Shown here: positions 55,199 to 64,000 of the stretch, one piece after another
Layout of the letters: every line of letters starts with the position of its first letter
Numbering within the stretch: the stretch's first letter is position 1
Assembly: GCA_032207245.1 (NCBI GenBank)
Contig: CM063505.1
Coordinates: forward strand, 178,623,217 to 178,687,216
Length of the DNA: 64,000 bases
Direction of reading: 5' to 3'
Origin: Pardosa pseudoannulata
Taxonomy: Eukaryota; Arthropoda; Arachnida; Araneae; Lycosidae
The notes under the pieces: model-generated
What the model was told of the DNA's origin: nothing
The model's input: the letters and a program-made list of their open reading frames with translations, nothing else
The model's database searches: none
Translations under genes and position numbers: made by a program

Positions 55199-55500
55199 CT
55201 ATTTCAAGTTCATTTGGGAATTTTTCATTATCACTGATTCCATATCCGTTAGATTTTGAAGGAAATCTTCAGAATTAAATTGTCCTTCAAAATATTGACG
55301 CAAGGCATTGATTGCATTGAAGGCTTCTTTTTCATTCACTTTTTCAAAAGCTTGGACGATTTCTTCTCCGTCGTCGAAATCGCAGATTTCTTCATTTCCG
55401 GTAATACGGACAATAAAATAGTCCTCATTCAAATTTTCTCCGCAGCAATGTAAAGTTTCGTCTATTGCTACAAATTCATCAAACGATAATTGAAGATTTA
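55199..55500 (-). pseudogene. pogo/Tigger transposase C-terminal fragment
   Basis: Minus translation: FDEFVAIDETLHCCGENLNE, DYFIVRITGNEEICDFDDGE, EIVQAFEKVNEKEAFNAINA, LRQYFEGQFNSEDFLQNLTD and MESVI. The EEIV...V..KEAF.A...LR.YFE pattern is the C-terminal tail of Tigger-type transposases. The DDE domain and CENP-B-like DNA-binding domain are deleted. The frame is open over about 100 codons, so decay is modest. Confidence 0.8.
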
Positions 55501-55554
55501 GTTCTTCCCTTTTCCGTCACACCCACTCCCTTCCTTTAAGCAAACACAAAGAGA

Positions 55555-55726
55555 TTTGGTTTGGAGTGCTACGGTCTACTTTTTGCAACACGAGGGCTAA
55601 TGAGACCGGGACCTACAGCTTAAAACCGATTCCGAACGACTACGAACATCCATGCCACTGTGGGATTTGAACCCACGAACTCCGGTACCGAAGGCCAGCA
55701 CCCTAACCAATCGGCCATCATTCGGC
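55555..55726 (-). repeat. tRNA-derived SINE (family 1) inside Tigger
   Basis: Full-length inverse copy close to consensus: TTTGGTTTGGAGTGCTACGG, TTGCAACACGAGGGCTAATG, ACCGATTCCGAACGACTACG, AACCCACGAACTCCGGTACC and AACCAATCGGCCATCATTCG. Perfect 14-bp duplications CAAACACAAAGAGA at 55541-55554 and 55727-55740. Confidence 0.97.
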
Positions 55727-55962
55727 CAAACACAAAGAGAGGAGTACAGGTTTCTTGAAGTTGCACCACAGTACAATAATTTTGAAATAGCTAAATAACT
55801 AAAATTAGCGGTCTTTCTAACGAAAAATAATACGCTTGGGGTCGTTGTAATGATCCAAAATTAACATTATTCTTATGGTAAAATAATTAGGACTTTTTAA
55901 GATGGTCGTTGTAACGAAGGGGTCGTTTTATCGTGAGGTCGTTATAAAGAGGTTCTATTGTA

Positions 55963-57939
55963 AAAGACTTTATGATGGTAATGATTAATGTGGCGAATGT
56001 TTTAATGGGTAGGCATTACACAAGATATATTTTCATGCCTGAGTGTAATTTTCAGCAATAGACTAACAAACGAGCACATATAACTTGATTTCGAACAGCA
56101 AGGATAGCTAATTCTAAACTGTAAGTATATAGAAAGTTCATTTTTAATTGCTTTCTTTCAACGACACCTGTGATTACTAAAACAGAGCAATAATAAAGTA
56201 GTCCGATTTCTCATAAATCCTTCATTTTTCTAACTGAAGTCCTGGACTGATGTAGACTTTTGTAAACAGTTGCCACCAATGCAAACTCTAAACATAATTT
56301 TTAAATAAAATAATTTTAGTGTAGTCTTGAGCGTATACTTTATGAGGCTTCAACCTCGAATCTAACATATGTAAAATATTATTAATTTTTTAAGCAATAA
56401 GTGTCTGCTTAACTATAAATATTTTTCCTGAAAGTCATTTTAACGCGTCACATAATTACTGTAAGTATATAATGCATTTGATAACAGCGTGATAGTTTTA
56501 AGGATGAACTATTGATTATATTTTTAATGAAATAGCAATAAAATACTTTTACATATTACTAAAACTTCAAAATGGTATCTATATTTCTTAACAATCCTAT
56601 TTGAAACAGAAGGATGGTTCTGGACACCACTAATTTCAAAATTTGGAAAAATTTATGGTGTGTTACTGAAGATGCAAGGCATGATTGTATTTAGGTCACG
56701 AGAATAAACGCTTTCACTTCCCCATATTACGTAATGCCTCAGCAAAACGTGACAAAATGAGCTTGCAGTAATACGTGATGCAATGGCTAAAGAGGTTCTA
56801 AAAAGAACGTTTATCCGCATACTGTGACAAGAATGTATTTTTGATTTTTATGCTTAAAGAAATTTTTTTTTGCTTGTATATATTGTGGAACGAAAAGGGC
56901 GCTATGAGTATTTCTCGAGGCGATAAAAGTGTTATAGAAAATGGCACAAGTTGCTTGCTTAAGACTTATAAATTCTACGGTATGTTCACGGATTGCATTG
57001 TGAAAAAGAAGAGTCATCTTAATTTATGATACTTCTTTGAATATGCATAACGCATAGCTAACTTTTAACTCATGTCGTTTTACTCTTCAGAATATAGTTT
57101 ACTTACTGTACTACTGAATTTTAACTTAATTGTGAGGTATAAACTTAGGACACTGAGTTATAGTCTGCGAATTTAAGTCTTCTAGCATATATTACAAATT
57201 TAATCAGTTAGTAACGTGGAGGTCTTAGCAGAGACAACATTTAACATTTACAAATTTATTACAACACCCCATAAATTTACGAGACATTACAAAGTAGGGT
57301 TGTAACTAGCGCTGAGGAAGTTGGCATTCACCACAGGCGCATCAATCATAAAGTTGCCGCACCATGATAGAAATGGGGTCCGAAAGAGGATGATTCCCCC
57401 TAGTAGGAATGGGAGAACCCCCTTGTGTCCCCAAAACTAATTTCATGCCTTCCACAGGACGTTATAATTACTGTCCACATTTCGATTAAAAATGGTCAGG
57501 GTACATTTAAGGAAAAAGGGAATTGAAAAAATTCAAATGAAAGGGCATTTTTTATAAAAGGGCACTTTGGAATTATTTACCAGTAAAGTAAATATAATAT
57601 GTAATGTAAATATAGTATACAAAGCGTAAAAACAGATTATGCCAAATCTCTCTGAAAAAATACAGGGTGCAATACAAATTTAATGCATTTGGAGAAGTGC
57701 AGGGTGTGGCGCCGTTTACCTCAAATCGTTCTACATTATTAACAATACTATCAACTTAAATGACTCCTAAGAGGTCCTCTACTCCTCTAAATACGTTTTG
57801 GCCCCAGTAGTTTAACATCTTTAAAAAGTGGAATAATTGTGAAAATAATGGATTTTGACATTGATCGTATAGAGTAACGATTTGTATCTGAAGGAAGATT
57901 TGAGGAGGGATAACTAGTGTATTCTACCAATAATACAGA
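55963..57939. other. unassigned DNA
   Basis: AT-rich without recognised genes. 57230-57480 is GC-richer and, on minus, holds TTGTAATAAATTTG, similar to the polyadenylation area of the LTR-like repeats. This is too weak to call. Confidence 0.4.
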
Positions 57940-57996
57940 TTTACTTTAAGCGATCTCGTGTAGCAAAACAGTTGACCGTAGCGCCCCAAACCAAAC
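57940..57996 (+). repeat. SINE (family 1) 3' fragment
   Basis: TTTAAGCGATCTCGTGTAGC, AAAACAGTTGACCGTAGCGC and CCCAAACCAAACTA form the last third of the SINE. 5'-truncated. Confidence 0.8.
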
Positions 57997-58756
57997 TATC
58001 ACGTTAATCTATGGAGGAAAACGTTGCACGTCTGGGAGGTTTGCGTTGAAAGATTTATTTAAACACCTTCCACACAGCGGAAAATTCTGCAATTATGCTT
58101 GGCACAATTTTCAATAAGAGCGAGATTGTGACACTTTTTGCTTGTCAATAGCAAATGCAAGAACTTTGTAAACTATAAGAACAAACATGAAATGTATACC
58201 TTTACACGAAAAATAGCTCCACTAAAAAAAATTCTAAATTTATTTTTATCCTAATAATGCCACCTCTTCTTAAAATAAAAAAGTGCGTGTGATAAACAAG
58301 GATGCATTGCATAACAGTTGATTAGAAATAACCGTAGATTAAACGTTAAGCAATTGATTTCCATGAAATCTTAACATTGATTTTACTTACGGTTACCTCT
58401 AATTCGCTATAATTAAATGAATAGTTAACTTCGGTAACATCAGGACTTAGTTCTATTTTTTATAAGATAAAAATGGTTTGTTTAAGATCATTGCACTTTT
58501 GTTGACATTGGTTATTTTTAAATTTTTTTGAAGAGGAGAATATACTTGTGTGCAAGCTCTAAACTCATTTGTTGCCACGGTGTGTCAACATGTTCTGGCC
58601 GCAAGAGTGAAATGAAAGTGGTGCAGAAGTTAGTGGAATTAAAGGTTGAAAAATAATTAAATATGAAGTTTAATTATTTAATGGTTGAATGAGTGAGTGT
58701 TTATTGATAGGTATATCGTTAGGATTTTTCTGCCTCAATAACTTATTTTATTGTAG
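57997..58756. other. mostly unassigned; one repeat block
   Basis: 58036-58095 resembles part of the repeat at 48061-48130. The remainder has no recognised feature. Confidence 0.45.
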
Positions 58757-58842
58757 ATAGTTCGTTCATAGTCACAGCTACGGGGTTCTCTGAATTCGAA
58801 ACACGACGATTTCAATGGTCAACTATCAGACCGACACTTAAG
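58757..58842 (+). CDS. candidate internal exon of unknown gene
   Basis: ACTTATTTTATTGTAG makes a credible 3' splice site ending at 58756, and AAG|GTAAAT a credible donor after 58842. Taking AT as the end of a split codon, the 28 codons are open: SSFIVTATGFSEFETRRFQW then STIRPTLK. The other two frames hit stops within the first few codons. The stretch is richer in CpG and G+C than its AT-rich surroundings. I do not recognise the protein. The exon ends in phase 0. Possible further exons lie at 59556-59587 and 63477-63514, but the linkage is speculative. Confidence 0.35.
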
Positions 58843-59106
58843 GTAAATAGTTCTTTTTATAAAGTTTGTGAATTCTTATACTGTTTTTCAATTTAACACG
58901 ACGAAGTCAATCGAAATTAAAAATATCAAACTGTTCAATTGGATCATAGCGTTCTCACATTTAAAAACGTGTGTGAAAAAATGTACATCTGTATTTTCAC
59001 TAATTTAAAGTTACTCTTGCATATGATATAATTTATAGCATTTATTAGCAAATGAAAACTGTAAATGTCTTTTTACTGTGTTTTGTTTTCCTTCAAATTC
59101 TATGCA

Positions 59107-59555
59107 TTAGAAACTCCAAGTCTTATTTTGTGATAAATATGAAAGCGTTAAAATTATATATATGAATTTTCTGTAATGTATAGGATAGAACTGTGAATGG
59201 AATAAGTAAGATTGTTGAATCTCCAGTGGCAACAGAATAAAAACGCCAAGCTGTGGGAAGCGTCGCGTCCAGAAAAAACAAAAAATAAACTTTGAACTTT
59301 TATTCGTAGTAGAACTATTCGTCACTTCCATACGAACCGGAAGCTTAATTCTAAAATATTTGTATTCGAGTTAGAGAAATTCTGTTATTATTTGTTATCT
59401 TATGTTATTCTTAATTAAATCTATGTTATTCCTTATTGAACTTTATTCGTAATTTTAAGGAATTTTTTATTAGTTGTGGAAGGATATAAACTATTAAAGA
59501 TACCGTATTCTAAATAGTAGTCTTATATTTTTTAATGGATTTTGTGTGTGTTGAG
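59107..59555. other. unassigned DNA
   Basis: Nothing recognised apart from chance frames. Confidence 0.5.
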
Positions 59556-59587
59556 CTGAAAGTTTGCCATCCGGAATATGGGAGGAG
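59556..59587 (+). CDS. candidate 32-nt micro-exon
   Basis: Between TTTTGTGTGTGTTGAG and GGAG|GTAAGTAA, a strong donor consensus. In phase with 58757-58842 it would add LKVCHPEYGR. Short exons are easily mimicked by chance and only the donor is persuasive. Confidence 0.2.
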
Positions 59588-60887
59588 GTAAGTAATTACC
59601 TTTCTCATATCAATCATATTTCAATAATTACCTTTTATTCTTATTCGTTTTTTGTGGAGTTAAAATCTCCAAAGATACTGACTCATTATTTTGTTATACA
59701 CAAAAATATTTTTTTTAAAAAAAGGTGTGAAAATTCATTTTACTTAACTGAAACTGAACAGTGTTTAGGTCCATTTTGCTGGTTTTCAAACGAGTTTACT
59801 TAATCAATTATATATTAAATTACTTTACGAATGCAATGTAATATGATTACAATGGTAAATGTTTGTATTCTATATGTTTAAAATTTAGACTGTAAACGTA
59901 ATAATATAAACTATGAGTACAAATGCTTTTAACAAGAAATTTTTTTAAGTTTATTAACATTAAAGACAGATTGTATTTTATATTTGTGTTAACAAACGTA
60001 ATCTAAATTAATTCCGTTACATTTTAGCCGATTTTTAGTGACCATTACACTATAAACCAATAGTCATTCAAAAATGTAAGAACATCCCATATTTTCCCAG
60101 CGTATTACCATTTCAAATTTTTAAGAAACGTTTTAAGTTAAGAGAGCACGTTAAAACTACGATCTCACAGACTTAGTTGTTAACACTTTGATCAATTTTT
60201 TACTAATCGTATGACAGTGGTAATGAACCATCCTATTCATTCTCGTAGAATTTGGTTATAAATAACGAACTCTACTATAATTTTTTTCTTCATATACATA
60301 ACCTTTTATTTAGAGATTTATCTTTCTACTAATTTCTTGTGCTTTTGTAAATAGGTAGCTTTAGAAATATTAATAATCATTGAATTTCCTTGATTGATTG
60401 AATCCATTGTATCGTTATTTTGAAATAATATAATTTTTTATTAGTAATTTTTCAGTAATATTTTTATTTATTAGTATCAGTTGATAGTCATCTACTTGCA
60501 TACTGTATGATTTTTAGTGCCGACTGGTCATCCTTCCATATCCTTAAAAAATGGTCGTCATTTTTTATAATACAAATTTTAAAACTTTCGAGTGTATTTC
60601 ACTCGTCAGGAGAACCGTAAGTCCTTATATATTTAGAAAATTGAAGTTATCTGTCAATTTCATGAACTAAGACAAAAAGATTAGAATTATTTATATTAAT
60701 CTGGTATGAAATTATCTGTTTTCAATATTGAGAACATTTTTTAGAAACCATTTATTGCTATTTAAAATTGTGTTTTGAACTCTTTTTCTCGACTGTATTT
60801 TATTAATGGGTGAATTAATCGTTAGAAATTTCTTATAGTCATAATTGTTATTGAATTTGTTGTAATTGAGCTCGTGTTTATTTCCAG
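59588..60887. other. unassigned AT-rich DNA
   Basis: No feature recognised. The frame at 59564-59803 runs through the donor site and is not supported. Confidence 0.5.
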
Positions 60888-60982
60888 CCCACTTGTACCC
60901 AATAGAGATTTATTAGTATGTGTGTCTGCACATATCTAACTAATCTCTTTTCGGTTGGATCGCTTCTTCTATATTTCGAAAG
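60888..60982 (+). repeat. duplicated hairpin block with splice-like edges, copy 1
   Basis: TTTATTTCCAG precedes and GAAAG|GTAAGTAA follows, so it looks like an exon, but all three frames are closed. 60904-60922 and 60929-60948 form an imperfect hairpin (AGAGATTTATTAGTATGTG against CACATATCTAACTAATCTCT). An inverse copy lies at 63631-63745. Non-coding exon, small structured RNA or MITE relic are all possible. Confidence 0.45.
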
Positions 60983-61299
60983 GTAAGTAAGAAGCATTTT
61001 AAACCTGATCTCTTCACTAAATTCTTGATTATTTTTACAATAATTTATTACTACAAGTCATTTTATAAAGTGTAAAGATTACTTCGGAATATTTGAAAAC
61101 ATTTTGGTAGCTTCGGTATGTGGAAAAGTTTCTATATCAAAAGAAAATACTCTTCATTTCTACCTTCTAAAAACTAGTCAAATGTCTACTATTAAGAAAT
61201 TCGCTGCAATTAAAAAATGCCTCCATATTTTTGTAAATTAAAAACTTTCTAAAACAATTTATGTGATATTGTACTTCTTGTCATTCCCCTCTCCTAGGG
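60983..61299. other. unassigned DNA
   Basis: Nothing recognised. Confidence 0.5.
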
Positions 61300-61346
61300 C
61301 AATAGGTCTCGTGCAGCAAAATAGTAGACTGTAGAGCTCCAAACTT
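61300..61346 (+). repeat. SINE (family 1) 3' fragment
   Basis: GGCAATAGGTCTCGTGCAGC, AAAATAGTAGACTGTAGAGC and TCCAAAC. Only the 3' third, diverged. Confidence 0.7.
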
Positions 61347-62009
61347 TCCTATTGCTTCCTGCTGTTTGAAATCCTAGTGTTAATCAGTGGTTTTCCTAAT
61401 TGGTAGAGCTCCACAGCAAATGACTGGGCCTTATTTGGGCTCTACAGTTTCCCTTTGGCCTAATAAGACTACGAAAGGTTTTCAAGCCAGTTAAGAGATT
61501 TGAACCGCGAAAGGCCATCATAGTGTGTATAAATGAAATTTGTGTGCCGTGTTAACCTATGATTTTTAATTCTTAGATTTGATTGAAAATCTAGAAAACA
61601 AGGATTATGTTTGATCTCTGGAACTGTGGAAATTCCATAGCTATTATATAACTCAGTAGTACTTTTCAAATAAATTTTCAATTTCTAAGAAACGTTTAGA
61701 TTTTAGTATATTTCATTGCGTATGCATTATTTTCTGATATCTGAAATGACGGCCATATTGGATTTCTTTCGTGCAAATATGGCGAACATTCTATCGTCTA
61801 CATAGATTGCTAACTGAAGTCACAATAAGTATAATTACAAATATTGACACCCGTTAAATCATTCACCATATTGAGAGGAAGTGGTCCCTCCCCTAGTGGT
61901 CAGAATTCCATTTATTAATACAGTTCTAGCGACCTCGACATGTGTGTTTATGGATGAAATGTATAGATACTGAGAAAGAGGCCGTGCAATATAGTAAGCT
62001 AGAATGTAA
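61347..62009. other. unassigned DNA
   Basis: No gene recognised. The inverted pair GTAGAGCTCCACAGC and GGGCTCTACAG near 61405-61448 is short. Confidence 0.45.
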
Positions 62010-62480
62010 CTGGATAGCTGAAGCAACTGGGTACCAGGTCGGTTTCCAACCCGCCCTCCCTTCTAGGTGTAGCTACTATTATAGAATTTCTATGTCAAAA
62101 GCCCTTTAGAGGCGCTACCAAAAAAAAAAAAATAAATAAATAAATAAAAATAAATAAAAAAATAAATAAAAACCACGCCACCTACTGGTGTACTGAGAAG
62201 AACCTGTACACCATTGTCAACTAGATTGTAACTAATAAAGCTGAGGCAACTGGATACTAAAATAGTTAAAGACCCTCCCACCCTTCTAGGTGTAGCTACT
62301 TTTATAGATTTTCTGTATCAAAAGCTCTCTAGCTGCCACCTAGCGGCGTTAAGAAAATCAATTTGGTTGAAGTGTCCTGAAGCATCACTTCTAGATAGAA
62401 CAAATTAGATTACCCACCCTTCTAGATGCAGTTTCTTTTACAGTTTTTCAATGTTAAAAGCCATCTAGCGGCCGAGACAA
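62010..62480 (+). repeat. three diverged tandem units with CTAGMGGCG motifs
   Basis: CTTCTAGGTGTAGCTA occurs near 62060 and 62283, and CTTCTAGATGCAGTTT near 62419. Each is followed by TATAGA/ACAGT...TTTCT, TCAAAAGC and a GC motif (TTTAGAGGCGCTACC, CCACCTAGCGGCG, CCATCTAGCGGCCG). The spacing is 223 and about 136 bp; the first unit is lengthened by an (AAAT)n tract. Non-coding. Confidence 0.65.
62118..62172. repeat. A-run and (AAAT)n microsatellite
   Basis: A12 followed by ATAAATAAATAAATAAAAAT-type repeats, embedded in the first unit of the tandem repeat. Confidence 0.95.
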
Positions 62481-62541
62481 ATGGGATGATAACGCCATCA
62501 ATCGGTTTTATGGTAAACAATTTGTAGGAACGATTACACAA

Positions 62542-62675
62542 GGCCGGTCTCACCAAAGTCGTTTAACGGCTAACCGCGATTAATCTCTGTGTAACCGGAG
62601 AATTGTGTCCCACCATTGGTTGGCGCGATGTGTTAATTGCGGTTTGCGGCTAAACGACTTTAGTAAGACCTGCCC
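62542..62675. mobile_element. MITE, copy 2
   Basis: GGCCGGTCTCACCAAAGTCG and TTTAACGGCTAACCGCGATT at the left, matched by the inverse of CTAAACGACTTTAGTAAGAC and CTGCCC at the right. 134 bp. Same family as 17633-17767. The flanks CAA and AAA are only a faint remnant of the 3-bp duplication. Confidence 0.85.
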
Positions 62676-62874
62676 AAAGCAGAGCGGTTTTTTTCACTGT
62701 ATACCAGATAGTACTTTATCAAATAAGATGCTGGAAAGTACCTATCAACGTGGTAAGCTCCCAACCTTCCATCGCATTTCAATTTTATAGTTTCTTTCCT
62801 CTAGTGGTCGATAGCGAAACTTACCATAGTAATGCATCTGTTAGTTTTCCTATTAGTTAAAATTGATAATGGAG

Positions 62875-63060
62875 CTCAGTCGGTCTCAGTTGCCGGTCTC
62901 AGAACCAGAGGGTTGCGAGTTTAATTCAAAGATCCACAGTGTTCCTCAATGGCAAGTAAAATAGGTTCTTCGTTCCGGTATCCTCTGGAGTTGGGGTTAT
63001 TCCTTAAGCTACACGTGTTCACTGGGTGGTCTGTGCAACAGCTTTCGAGCCGTGTTTAGC
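62875..63060 (+). repeat. tRNA-like SINE, fourth family (probable)
   Basis: GGAGCTCAGTCGGTCTCAG resembles a tRNA D-arm/A box. CCGGTCTCAGAACCAGAGG forms an anticodon-arm-like stem. GGTTGCGAGTTTAATTCA carries a mutated B box. A non-coding body follows to about 63060. The acceptor stem does not pair, so it is not a working tRNA gene. Confidence 0.45.
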
Positions 63061-63239
63061 ATTAATATATCTGCTTGCATTGCCAGCTGCAGTGAAAAAA
63101 GTGATAAAATAGTTGTGTCCAAAAAGGTATAAAACTTTATTTACAATTTAGAAACTTTTTTAACATTGTTCTCTACAAAGCTGAAAATTTGTTAACTGCT
63201 TTATTACGGGAATAACCAACATTGTTATCTACGGGGAAA

Positions 63240-63316
63240 CAGCAAAAGTACATCTAAGCCTTACTCGGGAATCGGACCGGAGCACAGTATGTTAACCACT
63301 ACACAATCTGGGCGGT
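63240..63316 (-). repeat. tRNA-like SINE head or tRNA pseudogene
   Basis: On minus: GCCCAGATTGTGTAGTGGTT, AACATACTGTGCTCCGGTCC and GATTCCCGAGTAAGG. The A-box-like TGTAGTGGTTAACA and B-box-like GGTCCGATTCCC are well placed. It is too short and lacks a closing acceptor stem, so it is a relic or SINE head. Confidence 0.45.
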
Positions 63317-63476
63317 TGAAAGTATAAAATAAGTATCCTAGCAAGGGGAACATTCTTTCATAGATTTTTCTTGATCTTATAAGATTTGATAGCTATATTA
63401 GGACAACTGTGGGAGTTTTTAAACGATATATGTAATAGATATTAGCTCAAGGATAGTACTTTTCTGCGGTCAACAG

Positions 63477-63514
63477 GGCGTTTACGTCGACTTCTCAAGT
63501 CCTGAAATCGACAG
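63477..63514 (+). CDS. candidate 38-nt micro-exon
   Basis: CTGCGGTCAACAG precedes and GACAG|GTAAGGG follows, a strong donor. Two frames are open (GVYVDFSSPEIDR or AFTSTSQVLKST). GC content is higher than in the flanks. It cannot be linked to a gene from this window alone. Confidence 0.2.
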
Positions 63515-63630
63515 GTAAGGGAATTCGGTACTCTATTCTAAAAATGGTCGAATTTTACTAGATCAGATTTGTAATGAGGCGTATATAAAATCAAGTATTT
63601 GTTAAGAAATAAGTATTAAAATATCTAATG
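63515..63630. other. unassigned spacer
   Basis: Nothing recognised. Confidence 0.5.
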
Positions 63631-63745
63631 CTTACCTTTTGAAATAAAAAGAGCTCTGAAAGAGATCCAACCAAAAAGAGATTTGTTAGATATGTGCATT
63701 TGAAGTAGACACCTATACTAATAAATCTCCATTGGGTATAATTGG
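63631..63745 (-). repeat. duplicated hairpin block with splice-like edge, copy 2
   Basis: Inverse homologue of 60888-60982. On minus it reads TATACCCAATGGAGATTTAT, TAGTATAGGTGTC, GCACATATCTAACAAATCTC, TTTTTGGTTGGATC and TTCAAAAGGTAAGC. Both hairpin arms and the AG|GTAAG edge are kept, while the flanks are unrelated. All frames are closed. Confidence 0.45.
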
Positions 63746-64000
63746 ACTCTAAATGTTTTCAAAAGCATCGAAATATACAGTTGCTCAATTAAAAAGAATT
63801 TTTTAAGTGTTAGTTCTCCTAAATATGAAATTGACACATAAATAACATCAAATTTCTAAATGTATAAAAACTTTTAGTCGAACAAGAGATTTAGACTAGA
63901 AAGTTATTGAAATTTGAATTTTCTATTAAGGACATGGAAGCTTTCAGATAGCCAATCAGTTCTAAAAATCATACAATAAGCATAATACATTACCAATAAA
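63746..64000. other. unassigned DNA at window end
   Basis: Nothing recognised. Confidence 0.5.

Larger units (their letters stand above)
55017..55960 (-). mobile_element. pogo/Tigger transposon hosting a SINE
   Basis: TA at 55015-55016 and 55961-55962. The ends CAGTAGAACCTCGGTATAAC and, inverted, CAATAGAACCTCTTTATAAC lead into GACC/GACCTC, and further GGTCGTTGTAACGAA repeats lie inside both ends. Length is 944 bp, about 760 without the SINE and its duplication, so it is internally deleted. Confidence 0.92.

Noticed and set aside
57230..57480. Third LTR-like copy
   Set aside because: Only a short AATAAA-context similarity and higher GC. The block order of the other two copies is absent.

Overview
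This is AT-rich eukaryotic DNA from a repeat-dominated, gene-poor part of an animal genome. Short ORFs, long TA/CA microsatellites, no operons, many cut-and-paste transposon relics and a young tRNA-derived SINE family point to an arthropod. A chelicerate such as a spider fits the mix of Tc1, DD41D, DUF4817-like, hAT, pogo and piggyBac relics, but that assignment is inference. I find no complete host gene, rRNA, functional tRNA or CRISPR array. The only candidate host coding sequence is a few small exon-like segments (28770-28979 on minus; 58757-58842, 59556-59587 and 63477-63514 on plus), all low confidence.

Layout. 0-5 kb: a decayed Tc1 transposase (523-1720) and an internally deleted piggyBac with TTAA duplications (3070-4266). 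6-16 kb: a microsatellite, a GC-rich dispersed repeat, two recent tandem duplications (8.5-9.5 and 13.2-13.7 kb), an LTR-like repeat (10.1-10.6), a Jockey-type gag remnant (11.0-11.4) and a TA-flanked Tc1/mariner-superfamily element (13785-15271). 17-24 kb: a TTA-flanked MITE, a hAT element with two right ends (18170-19082), a second LTR-like copy (20.4-20.9) and a three-level nest in which a SINE sits in a Tc1 (22028-23427) that sits in an older SINE. 24-36 kb: more SINEs, a 181-bp tandem duplication, a pogo relic and a hAT relic (34889-35890). 37.7-38.5 kb: an 800-bp TA microsatellite. 38.6-47.4 kb: RTE-like tails, old SINEs, a higher-order tandem array (41.4-44.6) and a non-autonomous Helitron (44994-46121) whose empty-site paralogue is at 38.55 kb. 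48-56 kb: a 58-bp-arm hairpin between TA arrays, two oppositely oriented DD41D transposons and a pogo/Tigger element, the last two hosting SINEs with perfect target-site duplications. 57-64 kb: exon-like segments, a duplicated hairpin block, a second MITE and tRNA-like SINE heads.

How it fits together. The window records successive insertions. The most recent layer is one SINE family of about 175 bp (tRNA-like head with A and B boxes, conserved body, 3' end ccaaacc). At least five copies have 13-15 bp target-site duplications. It has landed inside Tc1, DD41D and pogo elements, so it postdates them. Almost every DNA transposon is internally deleted or has a damaged catalytic residue, so I see no autonomous cut-and-paste element left.
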